A stretch of DNA of 64,000 nucleotides from Pontiellaceae bacterium B12227 (GTDB taxonomy: Bacteria; Verrucomicrobiota; Kiritimatiellia; Kiritimatiellales; Pontiellaceae). The notes below the pieces were generated by a model. The model had not been told where the DNA came from and searched no databases. It worked only from the letters and a program-made list of their open reading frames with translations. This document shows, in pieces, positions 1-8,345 of the stretch. How positions within the stretch are numbered: position 1 is the stretch's first letter; each line of letters starts with the position of its first letter. The stretch covers positions 1 through 64,000 of the forward strand of contig JAROAZ010000030.1 in assembly GCA_029432775.1 (NCBI GenBank), written 5' to 3'. A program made the position numbers and the translations under genes.

Positions 1-18
1 GGCGCTTTTTTATTTTCC

Positions 19-52
19 AAAAGAAAAGCGCCCGGCAGATACCGCCGTGCGC
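19..52 (-). terminator. Rho-independent terminator of the ECF sigma operon
   Basis: On the minus strand a nine-base-pair stem (one mismatch; arms at 44-52 and 28-36) closes a seven-base loop and is followed by TTTTCTTTT. It lies 25 bases beyond the stop codon of the small membrane protein, so it probably ends the two-gene sigma transcript. Confidence 0.6.
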
Positions 53-77
53 TTTCAGGGGTAGGAGGAGGAAAATC

Positions 78-545
78 TTATCTCTTCAGCTCAAAGTTTG
101 CGGGCATAACCGTTTGGTCGCCCTGCGGCTGAGAGAAAAGCATCGAATTGCTCGGCAGATTGGGATAGCGATTCGACACAACAGAAAGCGCAGCGTCCCG
201 TTCATAGGAGGCTACGCTTGCCGTGGAAGTGTAAATTCCGGTGCTTGTTGCCGAGTTTCTTGCATTGATGCCCACATACTGCAGGCCGACAAATGCAACA
301 AATAGGGCCGCAATCCCATATTTCGGTTCAGCAAAGAACCATGGGATGTTGATTGCTAGCAGGTCAAGCAGAGGCTTTCTCTTCTCAGACTGGGCCTGGC
401 GAACAGAACGCATTATGTTTTGCTTGTTGCGCGTCATGCGAGCCGCATCGGGTCTTTCGTACTGTTTTAAATGCATTAACTGCTTTAACAGTACCTCGGC
501 CTGATCCTCGGCCGGTGTTTCTAAACGTGTTTTATCACTCATCAT
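78..545 (-). CDS. Small single-pass membrane protein, putative anti-sigma partner
   Basis: A 155-residue protein that I do not recognise by family. It has a charged N-terminal half, one hydrophobic segment at about residues 76-93, and a polar C-terminal tail. Its ATG overlaps the TGA of the upstream ECF sigma gene (ATGA), so the two are translationally coupled. That position, together with the single membrane span, suggests an anti-sigma or sigma-accessory role. This is inference from context; no zinc-finger anti-sigma motif is visible. Confidence 0.7.
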   Translation of the reverse strand: MMSDKTRLETPAEDQAEVLLKQLMHLKQYERPDAARMTRNKQNIMRSVRQAQSEKRKPLLDLLAINIPWFFAEPKYGIAALFVAFVGLQYVGINARNSATSTGIYTSTASVASYERDAALSVVSNRYPNLPSNSMLFSQPQGDQTVMPANFELKR

Positions 546-1207
546 TTTCTGAATTCCGACAATTCATTCTGCATCTGTCTTCGTGCATAAAACAGCCGCG
601 ATCGTACTGTCCCCACCGAAGCCCCAACCATTTTCGCGATTTCGTCGTGTGGAATTCCCTGCATATCATGCAATACCACAACGGTTCTGTGCTTCTCTGA
701 CAGACCTTGCAGGGCTTCGTTCAATTTTTTTTGTAATTCAGATAAACTAATGCTGCGCAGCGGCGATCCTTTGGCGGTCAGATCATGATAGGCATCGTCA
801 AGTTTGATGTCCTGATCAAAGGAATCGAGGCTCAGCGCACGCTTGCGATTTCGCTTTTTCCTATAGTTTATGGTCTTATTGACACCAATTCGGTAGAGCC
901 AGGTGTAGAATGAGGACTTGCCTTTAAAGCGCGGCAGCGCCTCGAAGGCTTTTACGAAAATTTCCTGAGTAAGGTCCTCCGCATCCTCGCGGTTGGAGGT
1001 CATATTGTAGGTCAGTCCGTAAATTTTCTGATGATAGCGCTCCACCAGCACGTCAAATGCATGCACGTCGCCTTGCTGCGACTTGAGCACCAACTCGTCG
1101 TCCGAAGGGCCGTCATCAACAACCTCTTCCTCGACGCTCTGGGTCTCAAGCAGTTCGCTTTTCTCTTCCGGAGTCTCCTCCGGCTCTGGATTTACATTAC
1201 CAACCAT
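542..1207 (-). CDS. ECF RNA polymerase sigma factor (RpoE type)
   Basis: A 221-residue extracytoplasmic-function sigma factor that would direct RNA polymerase to a stress or envelope regulon. Region 2 lies at about residues 45-115, with the typical DAEDLTQEIFVKAF and TWLYRI blocks. Region 4 lies at about 160-215 and ends in an SVGTVRSRLFYAR recognition helix. An acidic 35-residue N-terminal extension precedes region 2. It overlaps the downstream membrane-protein gene by four bases. Confidence 0.93.
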   Translation of the reverse strand: MVGNVNPEPEETPEEKSELLETQSVEEEVVDDGPSDDELVLKSQQGDVHAFDVLVERYHQKIYGLTYNMTSNREDAEDLTQEIFVKAFEALPRFKGKSSFYTWLYRIGVNKTINYRKKRNRKRALSLDSFDQDIKLDDAYHDLTAKGSPLRSISLSELQKKLNEALQGLSEKHRTVVVLHDMQGIPHDEIAKMVGASVGTVRSRLFYARRQMQNELSEFRK

Positions 1208-1290
1208 ACTTGCGCGCTATGTTAATACATAGCGTCCCCCTTGCGAGTAAAAACATTCAAGACCTGAAAAGGCTGAAACCGTTCAAACAT

Positions 1291-1311
1291 TTCCTGATTG
1301 AACGTCAGGAA
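1291..1311. promoter_or_regulatory. Inverted repeat between udg and the sigma gene
   Basis: The arms TTCCTGA and TCAGGAA (seven bases each) flank a seven-base centre in the 158-base spacer upstream of the ECF sigma gene. No U tract follows on the minus strand, so an operator or processing site is as likely as a terminator. Confidence 0.3.
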
Positions 1312-1365
1312 AGTCCGCTTTTGGATTTCCAATTGTAAAACCGGAGTAAAAACAGCCGTTCCTCC

Positions 1366-2118
1366 CTACTTGCGCGCCGGCGGTTCCTTGCCCAGTTCAG
1401 CAAGAACCAGCTTCAGATCGGCCCAGGCATCTTTTTTCTTCGAGGGGTCCCGAAGCAGGTACGAGGGGTGAAACGTCGGCATCAGTTTCATACCATTGTA
1501 TTCCTGCCAAACGCCGCGCATGCGGGTAATGCTCACCGGACGGCCCAGCAACCCCTCCATAGCGGTGCCGCCAAGGCCGACAATAATTTTCGGCTTGATC
1601 AGCCCGATCTGCTGCCGGAGGTAAGGCAGGCACAAATCCATCTCTTCTTTAACCGGCTTGCGGTTATTGGGTGGGCGGCATTTCACCACATTCCCAATGA
1701 ATACGTCTTCGCGGGAATAACCCATGGCATCAATCATTTTACTCAGCAGCTGCCCGGCTTTGCCTACAAATGGACGGCCCTGAGCATCTTCTTCCGCTCC
1801 CGGGCCCTCGCCGATAAACATAATATCCGGCGACTCTGCTTTCCCCTCGCCCGGAACGGTGCAATTCCGCTCCTGGCAGAGCTCGCAGTTGGTGCAGGTG
1901 GAAATATAGGTCGCAATGGCTTCCAATGATTGGAAGTCCGTCGGGATCGGCGCGGCTTCCACCACAATTTCCTCAACCACTTCCGGCTCGGGCTCTTTGG
2001 CAAGCGCTTCCAGCACCGACCGGTGAACTTCCAAACGCTGGATGCCTTCGTCTCGCTGATACTCCAGATATTTCTCGAGATCCTCAACCAACCCGTAAAA
2101 TGTTGTTTCTTCAGCCAT
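1366..2118 (-). CDS. Family 4 (Fe-S) uracil-DNA glycosylase
   Basis: A 250-residue uracil-DNA glycosylase that removes uracil from DNA at the start of base-excision repair. The active-site block GEGPGAEEDAQGRPFVG lies at about residues 103-119, and the C-terminal HPSYLLR motif is present. Cysteines at 75-86, 147 and 163 fit the 4Fe-4S cluster of family 4. An N-terminal extension of about 60 residues resembles that of SPO1-polymerase-like members. Its ATG overlaps the stop of rluD by one base (TAATG), so the two are co-transcribed. The peptide FQSLE at residues 62-66 is encoded by an exact copy of the iterated palindrome. Confidence 0.92.
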   Translation of the reverse strand: MAEETTFYGLVEDLEKYLEYQRDEGIQRLEVHRSVLEALAKEPEPEVVEEIVVEAAPIPTDFQSLEAIATYISTCTNCELCQERNCTVPGEGKAESPDIMFIGEGPGAEEDAQGRPFVGKAGQLLSKMIDAMGYSREDVFIGNVVKCRPPNNRKPVKEEMDLCLPYLRQQIGLIKPKIIVGLGGTAMEGLLGRPVSITRMRGVWQEYNGMKLMPTFHPSYLLRDPSKKKDAWADLKLVLAELGKEPPARK

Positions 2119-3038
2119 TAATGATTCCGTAAACGTTCCAGAAGCGAAGACATATCTTCGAACAGCGGAGCCTCAAAAGAAAGCCTTTTCCCCGTTTCCG
2201 GGTGGGTAAAAGAAAGTTTAGCAGCGTGCAACATCTGCCGCCCGGGTTCCTCCGGCAAGCGCCCTTTGTGTGAACGACCATACACCGTGTCGCCCACAAT
2301 CGGGTGGCGAATATGCTGCATATGAACACGAATCTGATGCGTCCGCCCGGTTTCTATCTTCACCTGCATCAGGGCACAGGCCGGAAACTGTTCCAGACAT
2401 TGGAAATTGGTAATCGCATCGCGCCCGTCCTCTTTCAGCACGGCCTGCTTTTTACGATGAACCGGATGACGGCCCAACAGGGTTTCAATGCGCCCACTCT
2501 TCGGCGGCTCGCCCCAGACAAGGGCCAGATATTCCTTTTCGGTCTCCCGCGCCTTGAATTGACGCTGCAGCTCCCGGATGGCCTTTTCTGATTTAGCCAC
2601 CACAATCACGCCGCTCGTATCCTTATCCAGCCGATGCACAATGCCCGCCCTTTCCAGAGCCAGGAAAACCGGATCATGAAAAAGCAGACCGTGCAGCATC
2701 GTACCGGATGGATTTCCAACGGCTGGATGCACCACCATGCCCGGAGCTTTGTTCAGCACAATAACCGATTCGTCCTCATAGAGGATCTGGAGCGGAAGAT
2801 CTTCAGGAATCGCGGTCAGAGGCGCGCGGTTCGGAATCGTCCAGCTGATTTCATCGCCGGACTTCAGCTTGGCATTCGGTTTAACGGCCGCCCCGTTCAG
2901 CTGCACCAAGCCCTTTTCTATCAGGGTTTTCCACTGCGAACGGGAGATCTTCTCCACTTCGGCAGCCAGAAAGGCGTCCAACCGTTTTTTGGCGGCGGTG
3001 CTATCCACACTTAAAGAATGTTGCTTCGTTTTTTCCAT
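2118..3038 (-). CDS. rluD: Ribosomal large subunit pseudouridine synthase (RluA/RluD family)
   Basis: A 306-residue pseudouridine synthase that modifies uridines in 23S rRNA. It has an S4 RNA-binding domain at about 17-65 and a catalytic domain with HRLDKDTSG, catalytic Asp138. A longer reading to 3143 is possible but would run into cinA; the start at 3038 gives normal length and leaves 36 bases between the divergent starts. It ends on the first base of the uracil-DNA glycosylase gene. Confidence 0.9.
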   Translation of the reverse strand: MEKTKQHSLSVDSTAAKKRLDAFLAAEVEKISRSQWKTLIEKGLVQLNGAAVKPNAKLKSGDEISWTIPNRAPLTAIPEDLPLQILYEDESVIVLNKAPGMVVHPAVGNPSGTMLHGLLFHDPVFLALERAGIVHRLDKDTSGVIVVAKSEKAIRELQRQFKARETEKEYLALVWGEPPKSGRIETLLGRHPVHRKKQAVLKEDGRDAITNFQCLEQFPACALMQVKIETGRTHQIRVHMQHIRHPIVGDTVYGRSHKGRLPEEPGRQMLHAAKLSFTHPETGKRLSFEAPLFEDMSSLLERLRNH

Positions 3039-3074
3039 AACTTCACTATAGGGGCTCATATTGAGGAGCGGACC

Positions 3075-3839
3075 ATGGACATTCAAGCGGAACTTATCTC
3101 GATCGGAAATGAATTGCTCAGCGGGCAGACGCTGAACACGCACGGGCGCGACCTCGGAGAGGCTCTTGCCACACTCGGACTTCGGCTGTCGCGCGACACC
3201 ACCATCCCCGACGAAGTTCCAACCATTGGAAGTTCCGTTGAGGAAGCCCTCGACCGTGTAAATCTGGTTTTCGTCAGCGGGGGGTTGGGGCCGACGGTCG
3301 ATGATATCACCCGAGACGCCCTTTCCGAACTATTCGGTCAGAAGATTATCGTCCACCAGCCGACCGTCGAGCATCTTAAAGGCTGGTATGAGCAACGCGG
3401 GCGCGCCATGACCATTGCCGCAACCCGACAGGCTCAGGTGCTTGAACGCGCAACAGCTCTTTTCAATTCGGTTGGTGCAGCTCCCGGCCAACGACTGGAA
3501 CTGGCCGACGGGAAAGTACTCTTTGTACTCCCCGGACCACCTAATGAGTTTAACGCCATTCTCAGGGAAGAGATCATGCCCTGGCTCCAGGTCCGGTATG
3601 CCGACATCAAACCGGACTATGTTCGCTATGTCCGTACTAAAGGCATCGGGGAATCCGATATTGTCACCATTCTTGAAAATGACAACTTCCAACCATTAGA
3701 AGTCGATCTCGGCTTCTATCCGGGAAAAGGCAAAGTAAAAATCCGCGTCTCGGCCCCGGCTGAAAATAAAGCCTATGTGAAAGAAGCTGAGCAAACGCTG
3801 CGCAAACTGTTGGCAGGACATCTGGACCTTTTTGAATAA
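3075..3839 (+). CDS. CinA-like molybdopterin-binding domain protein, short form
   Basis: A 254-residue COG1058 (MoCF_biosynth) protein with the family blocks GNELLSGQTLNTHG, VFVSGGLGPTVDD and LPGPPNEF. It lacks the C-terminal nicotinamide-nucleotide amidase domain of full CinA. The short form is usually linked to FAD/ADP-ribose pyrophosphatase or molybdopterin-like chemistry; the exact substrate is unknown. The start at 3075 follows a GAGGAG ribosome-binding site and lies divergent from rluD. Confidence 0.87.
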   Translation: MDIQAELISIGNELLSGQTLNTHGRDLGEALATLGLRLSRDTTIPDEVPTIGSSVEEALDRVNLVFVSGGLGPTVDDITRDALSELFGQKIIVHQPTVEHLKGWYEQRGRAMTIAATRQAQVLERATALFNSVGAAPGQRLELADGKVLFVLPGPPNEFNAILREEIMPWLQVRYADIKPDYVRYVRTKGIGESDIVTILENDNFQPLEVDLGFYPGKGKVKIRVSAPAENKAYVKEAEQTLRKLLAGHLDLFE

Positions 3840-3940
3840 ACCCGGAGTCCCCCGCAACCCTCCTCATCCGAAAACTCAACGTCGAGGAACAGATTCTAAA
3901 CACGACATTCAGGATGTTGATGAATGCATCTGCTACTATT

Positions 3941-4019
3941 TCACACATTTAAAGGTGTGATATTGCTTATATCACTCAGGAATATACATAAAACTTATTT
4001 CACACCTTTAAATGTGTGA
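3941..4019. repeat. Pair of AT-rich palindromes in inverted orientation
   Basis: TCACACATTTAAAGGTGTGA at 3941-3960 recurs as its exact reverse complement at 4000-4019. Each unit is itself an imperfect palindrome, and the centres lie 59 bases apart. It sits in the 234-base space between the convergent cinA and rsmB genes, where no promoter is needed. This suggests a relic operator pair, an attachment-like site or a small structured element. The rest of this spacer shows nothing else. Confidence 0.6.
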
Positions 4020-4073
4020 AATAATGGTCTGAAATTTATCACGCTCTTATAGGATGTTGGAGCCAGCTTCCAT

Positions 4074-5345
4074 TCACTTTTTCCGCAATAACGCGGCGAA
4101 AGCGCCATCGGTGCCGGAGTCGGGCGGGAATGCTTTGCCGGTTTTAACGAGGCGGAAGTCGGGATTGTCCCGAATCCATTTGGAAACGAGCTCTTCGTTT
4201 TCTTCGGGCTCCAGGCTGCAGGTGCTGTAGACAATGCGTCCTTTTTCTTTCAACAGTTTTGAGCAGGCGGTGAGAATAGCATTCTGCAGGTCGACAATGC
4301 TGTCCATCCGTTCCTGATCAATGCGCCACCGGGCGTCGGCGCGGCGTTTGAGCACACCGGTATTCAGACAGGGCACGTCGAGCAGGATGGCATCAAACTT
4401 ACGGTCGCCGAAGACGGCCTCCGCTTTACGGGCGTCCCCTTTCACAATTTCAATCCAGTCGAGGTTGAGGCGTTTCTGATTTTCTTTCAGTACATCAATG
4501 CGGTCGTCGTGCATATCCATGGCGATCAGTTCGCCACGTCCATCCATACGACCGGCCATCATGGCCGTCTTACCGCCGGGGGCGGCACAGGCATCCAGCA
4601 CCGTTTCGCCGGGGCGCGGGGCGAGCAGATCGACCGATACGGAGGTGGCCGGGTCCTGAATGGTGAACCAGCCCTCTTCATAGCCGGGCACTTTGCGCAC
4701 GCCAACGCCGCGAGGCAGGATGAGAAAAATTTCCTTATCACTATAGGGATGCATGAGCGGCTCGATGTCGGCTTCGCGCAGTTTATCAATAAATTCGGCG
4801 GCATCCACACGCGATTGTTCAATCCGCAATATAGTGGAGGGTGGCGTGTTATTCCATTTAGCCAGCTCGATGGCATCGTCCTCGCCATAGGTTTTCACCC
4901 AGCGGTCCATGAGAAACTGCGGGTGGGAAAGCTGAATATGGGATGGCTGGTTTTTCAGATCTTTTAAAACACCGTCTTTTTCACGCTGGGCGCGACGGAG
5001 TACGGCATTAATCATTTTTGCGGCACCGGTTCCGTTGGGGTATCCCTTCGCAGCATTCACTGTTTCATTGATGGCTGCATATTCTTCGACGTTGTTCATG
5101 AAGAGCAACTGATAGAGCCCCACCCAAAGCACGGCCTTGAAAAAGAGCTCCGGTTCATTCCGCAGCCACTTATTTTCCAACCATTGGAAAATCTCGCCGT
5201 TGCGCACCACGCCGTTAACGACTTCGAGAATGAAGGCGTGGTCGTTCTGAATTTTTGCAAGCTGCCGGTCCGGAAAGCTTTGATCCTCCAACCATTGGAA
5301 GACGATTTCTGCGGCAACGAGCCGGCTGTTTTTATTCTGGGCCAT
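4074..5345 (-). CDS. rsmB: 16S rRNA (cytosine-967-C5)-methyltransferase RsmB
   Basis: A 423-residue enzyme with an N-terminal NusB-like RNA-binding domain (about 5-130) and a C-terminal Nol1/Nop2/Sun methyltransferase domain. The SAM-binding block DACAAPGGKT, the DVPCLNTG motif and the catalytic YSTCS motif are present. The start at 5345 follows CAGGAAA. Two copies of the iterated palindrome fall inside the NusB part and encode FQWLE twice, at 5175-5189 and 5286-5300. A third copy lies just upstream of the gene. Confidence 0.94.
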   Translation of the reverse strand: MAQNKNSRLVAAEIVFQWLEDQSFPDRQLAKIQNDHAFILEVVNGVVRNGEIFQWLENKWLRNEPELFFKAVLWVGLYQLLFMNNVEEYAAINETVNAAKGYPNGTGAAKMINAVLRRAQREKDGVLKDLKNQPSHIQLSHPQFLMDRWVKTYGEDDAIELAKWNNTPPSTILRIEQSRVDAAEFIDKLREADIEPLMHPYSDKEIFLILPRGVGVRKVPGYEEGWFTIQDPATSVSVDLLAPRPGETVLDACAAPGGKTAMMAGRMDGRGELIAMDMHDDRIDVLKENQKRLNLDWIEIVKGDARKAEAVFGDRKFDAILLDVPCLNTGVLKRRADARWRIDQERMDSIVDLQNAILTACSKLLKEKGRIVYSTCSLEPEENEELVSKWIRDNPDFRLVKTGKAFPPDSGTDGAFAALLRKK

Positions 5346-5382
5346 AATATTTTCCTGTAAATGCGCGCGCACTCTACCTTTT

Positions 5383-5397
5383 TTCCAAACTTTGGAA
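5383..5397. repeat. Iterated palindrome TTCCAANNNTTGGAA, intergenic copy
   Basis: An exact copy lies 38 bases upstream of the rsmB start in the 316-base space (5346-5661) between the divergent rsmB and MotA-like genes. I see no gene in that space; it should hold both promoters. Confidence 0.85.
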
Positions 5398-5661
5398 AGC
5401 CAAACTGAGGCGCGAGCGTGTTTTGCCGATTTCCCGAGATTCCCCCGTTTTAAAGAATCAATTCTTCGGAGCACTCGCCCGCTACACCCACAATACGGTC
5501 ATGTTTTGCGCGTTTATTCGCCGAAAAAACAAACAAAGACTTCGGTTTTTGCTGTGTTTATAAAAATTTCCTTTGGCCCGCGGCACCTCTGGCATGCGAC
5601 TTGCTACATTGTCCGCCATTGAAGTTCGAAGAAAATAAACCTGAATGGGAGAAGTTGTAAA

Positions 5662-7134
5662 ATGAAAACGAAAATGACACCGATCGTATCATGGAGTATA
5701 TGGGCCGGCGGCCTGTCGCTCGTGATGGGTATTGTTACCCGCAAGCACCTGATTGCCGGATTCGAAGCCGACGAAACAGGGATGAGCTATATTATTGCTG
5801 CTTTGTTTGCAGCAGGCCTGATTGTTTCATTCTTTTCTGCACTTAAACTGCACAAGGAATGGAATGTCCTGAAAGAAATCGCAAGGTCCAACGCCATTCC
5901 CCGGACTGAGAACGGTCAGGAACTGGCCGGCGTGTTCTCAAAACTAAAAGGGTTTAAAGACCGCGGGGAAGAGGTGGATATCCACACCTCTATCGACACC
6001 TACCACTCGAAGCATAATTCCCGAGTGCGTTCCGTTTCCATTATGGCTGCACTCGTGATTTCCATGGGTCTGCTGGGTACCGTAGTCGGTTTGATTATGT
6101 CGATCTCCGGTCTGGGCAGCATGGTTGAAAATATCGGTCTCTCTAAAAACGGAATGCTGGATGCTATGCGGCTCACGTTCGCCGGCATGGGCACGGCATT
6201 CTACACCACGTTCTTCGGCGCCCTCGGCGGTCTGATTCTGCGTGCGGTTGCGGTTTCCCAGTTAAACTCTCTTTCAGAGCTCTGCTCCGAAGCAGCCGAA
6301 TATGCCGCCGCAAACCTTACGGCCAATCTGGGTAGTAAAGATGAAGAGCTGAACCAACAGGTTTCGAAGGTCATCAGCAGCTTTGAAAACATGCAGAACG
6401 AAATCGACGCCCTCACCGGCCGCATTTCAGAATCCATTGAAGCCACGCTGGCCTCCTTTGGTAATTCCATTGAGTCCGTTGGGGAACACGCCATGGAATC
6501 AACCAAAGAAGTCGTTACCGGCATGACGGAAGAAATGGGCGCATTCGGCAGCACCATTAAGGATTCGCTGACCGTCTATAATGAACAGATCATCAAAGCC
6601 GGCGAAGAGACCGGACAGGCCATCGCCACCGTCAATGAAGGCATTGCCAACTCCGGCGAAGAAACCGCCAAGGCCATCGCTTCCGTAAACGAATCAATCG
6701 AGAAATCCGGCGAAGAAATGACCGGAGCGTTCGGCTCCCTATACGACACCATCGGAAAAGCCGGCGACGGCATGCTGGATTCCTTCGGTACACTGGGTGA
6801 AAACCTCGGCGAATCCGGTGATAAAGTCACAGAAGCGTTTGAAGGACTGAACAGCTCGGTCTCACAGGCAAGTGATACCGTTTCCGGTTCACTGGCCGAC
6901 TTTAAACTGTCGATCGACGGAACCGCTCTTGAACTGAACGAAGCGGTCGGCGAATTGCACACCGCCATCAGTCAGGCCACCGGAGAAATGGTGGTTATGG
7001 CCAAGGCCAAGCTCGATACAGATGCCACGGAAATTGCCGGACATCTGTCCCTCGCAGCCGACTCCATTCAGCAGTTCCTGCACGGCAAAAAGTCCGCAGG
7101 CTCTAATGAAGACTCCAATCAGAAGGTGGCGTAA
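5662..7134 (+). CDS. MotA/TolQ/ExbB-type proton channel with long repetitive tail (ZorA-like)
   Basis: A 490-residue inner-membrane protein. Hydrophobic segments lie at about 10-28, 42-60, 126-148 and 177-197, with the family blocks MGLLGTVVGLIMS and AFYTTFFGALGGLILR. The remaining 290 residues are a cytoplasmic helical tail with eight consecutive 18-residue units from residue 296 to 439 (for example GEETAKAIASVNESIEKS). A MotA core with a long helical tail is the architecture of ZorA from the Zorya anti-phage system. The stop overlaps the next ATG (TAATG). Alternatives are a gliding or Tol-like motor. The channel call is firm; a defence role is only suggested. Confidence 0.82.
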   Translation: MKTKMTPIVSWSIWAGGLSLVMGIVTRKHLIAGFEADETGMSYIIAALFAAGLIVSFFSALKLHKEWNVLKEIARSNAIPRTENGQELAGVFSKLKGFKDRGEEVDIHTSIDTYHSKHNSRVRSVSIMAALVISMGLLGTVVGLIMSISGLGSMVENIGLSKNGMLDAMRLTFAGMGTAFYTTFFGALGGLILRAVAVSQLNSLSELCSEAAEYAAANLTANLGSKDEELNQQVSKVISSFENMQNEIDALTGRISESIEATLASFGNSIESVGEHAMESTKEVVTGMTEEMGAFGSTIKDSLTVYNEQIIKAGEETGQAIATVNEGIANSGEETAKAIASVNESIEKSGEEMTGAFGSLYDTIGKAGDGMLDSFGTLGENLGESGDKVTEAFEGLNSSVSQASDTVSGSLADFKLSIDGTALELNEAVGELHTAISQATGEMVVMAKAKLDTDATEIAGHLSLAADSIQQFLHGKKSAGSNEDSNQKVA

Positions 7135-8345
7135 TGCGTGCGGCAACCCGTCATGAAGCGCCCTCCGACAGCGAGGGCATCTATGAGTCCTTCTCGGACA
7201 TGGTGCTCTGCACGGTCATCGTGCTCATCACCCTCGTGGTGGTACTCGCGCTGAATGTTGTGGAACAGCTCAATGTCTATATTGAGCCGAACCACTTCAG
7301 CGGCGGCGCGACCCGCCCCTGGCTTTATATCCAGGCCCAGCAGGCAGACTATTCAAAAACCACCTCACGCCAGCTTTCCATGGAGCGTGCGGTTTACGGA
7401 GAACATCCGTTTGTAATGGTCAACCTGTTCAGCCCTTCTTCTGCCAACTCCGAAACTACGGTCGAAGATGGCCAAACGGTTTCTTCGAAGGCAGGGCAGT
7501 CCTTTTCGGGAAAATGCGACCTGACCGCCTATAATTTCCTGCAGCTTGCTGCCGGAATTGAACCCGGCTCCTTCCCGGTGCATGGCAACCAGACCTCGCT
7601 CCTGCTTCCGAAGTTTTCGCACAAAGAAATCATGCTCGAAAACAAGGTTCAGGGCTATTCCACGAAACCGGACAACGATCTGGCGCTGAGAACCATGGCC
7701 ATGGCATGGCCGGTGTTCAACGAACAGATGTTCCCGCGCCGTGCGGCACAGGAATACCTGAACGCCCGCACCAAGATCTATATTGAAGTGCTCGACTCCA
7801 ATGAGGACGAACACCGCATTATGATCGGTCACAGCGTATTCACTCTCCCCCAAGACATAGAAAACGGCCGCCTGGGGTGGTTGGCCGGGTTCTCTTCCGG
7901 ACTCACCGAGGTGGTCTATCTCGGAAAAGTCTGGAACGATGCGGAAGCACAAAGCAACAAGCGTATCGAGTTTTTCGAAACGAACGGCTTTGATGACGCT
8001 GCTCAGGCCTACCGGAACTTCAGTTTTCCTAAAGCACTTGACAGTCATCAGCAAGCCACGGTGCGTCAGTTAGCTGGAATTCGTCCGGATCTTACGCAGG
8101 CTGAGTTGGCGGATTATATTCGCTCAGCTGAGGCCCAGCAGAAAGTTTCGACTGCCATTGTGGAAGGTGTAAATGCCCGTTCCGCCCTGCCCCCGCTGCT
8201 GGCTCATAAAGAAGCGTGGAAGGCCTATACGGACCACTGCACCCAAACAGAACTTGGAAGCACTCCGCCGGAATGGCTCATGAGTGAATTCCTGGTTCCG
8301 CTCGGTTTTGACCAGGCAGTGGTTCGCGGTTTACGCGACAGCTAA
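7134..8345 (+). CDS. MotB/ExbD-like partner of the proton channel (ZorB-like)
   Basis: A 403-residue protein with a short cytoplasmic N-terminus and one transmembrane helix at about residues 20-45, whose start carries a conserved-looking Asp (SFSDMVLCTVI), as in the proton-binding helix of MotB, ExbD and ZorB. The large periplasmic part has no OmpA-type peptidoglycan-binding motif that I can recognise, which departs from classical MotB and ZorB. It is translationally coupled to the MotA-like gene. Its end overlaps the stop of the convergent htrA gene by three bases. Confidence 0.72.
   Translation: MRAATRHEAPSDSEGIYESFSDMVLCTVIVLITLVVVLALNVVEQLNVYIEPNHFSGGATRPWLYIQAQQADYSKTTSRQLSMERAVYGEHPFVMVNLFSPSSANSETTVEDGQTVSSKAGQSFSGKCDLTAYNFLQLAAGIEPGSFPVHGNQTSLLLPKFSHKEIMLENKVQGYSTKPDNDLALRTMAMAWPVFNEQMFPRRAAQEYLNARTKIYIEVLDSNEDEHRIMIGHSVFTLPQDIENGRLGWLAGFSSGLTEVVYLGKVWNDAEAQSNKRIEFFETNGFDDAAQAYRNFSFPKALDSHQQATVRQLAGIRPDLTQAELADYIRSAEAQQKVSTAIVEGVNARSALPPLLAHKEAWKAYTDHCTQTELGSTPPEWLMSEFLVPLGFDQAVVRGLRDS

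Noticed and set aside
5392..5622. Short plus-strand open frame in the rsmB upstream region
   Set aside because: It has no ribosome-binding site or recognisable motif and overlaps the divergent promoter space and an iterated palindrome.
5662..8345. Complete Zorya defence system
   Set aside because: Only ZorA/ZorB-like genes are present; no ZorC, ZorD or ZorE homolog is seen in the flanks, so the full system is not claimed.
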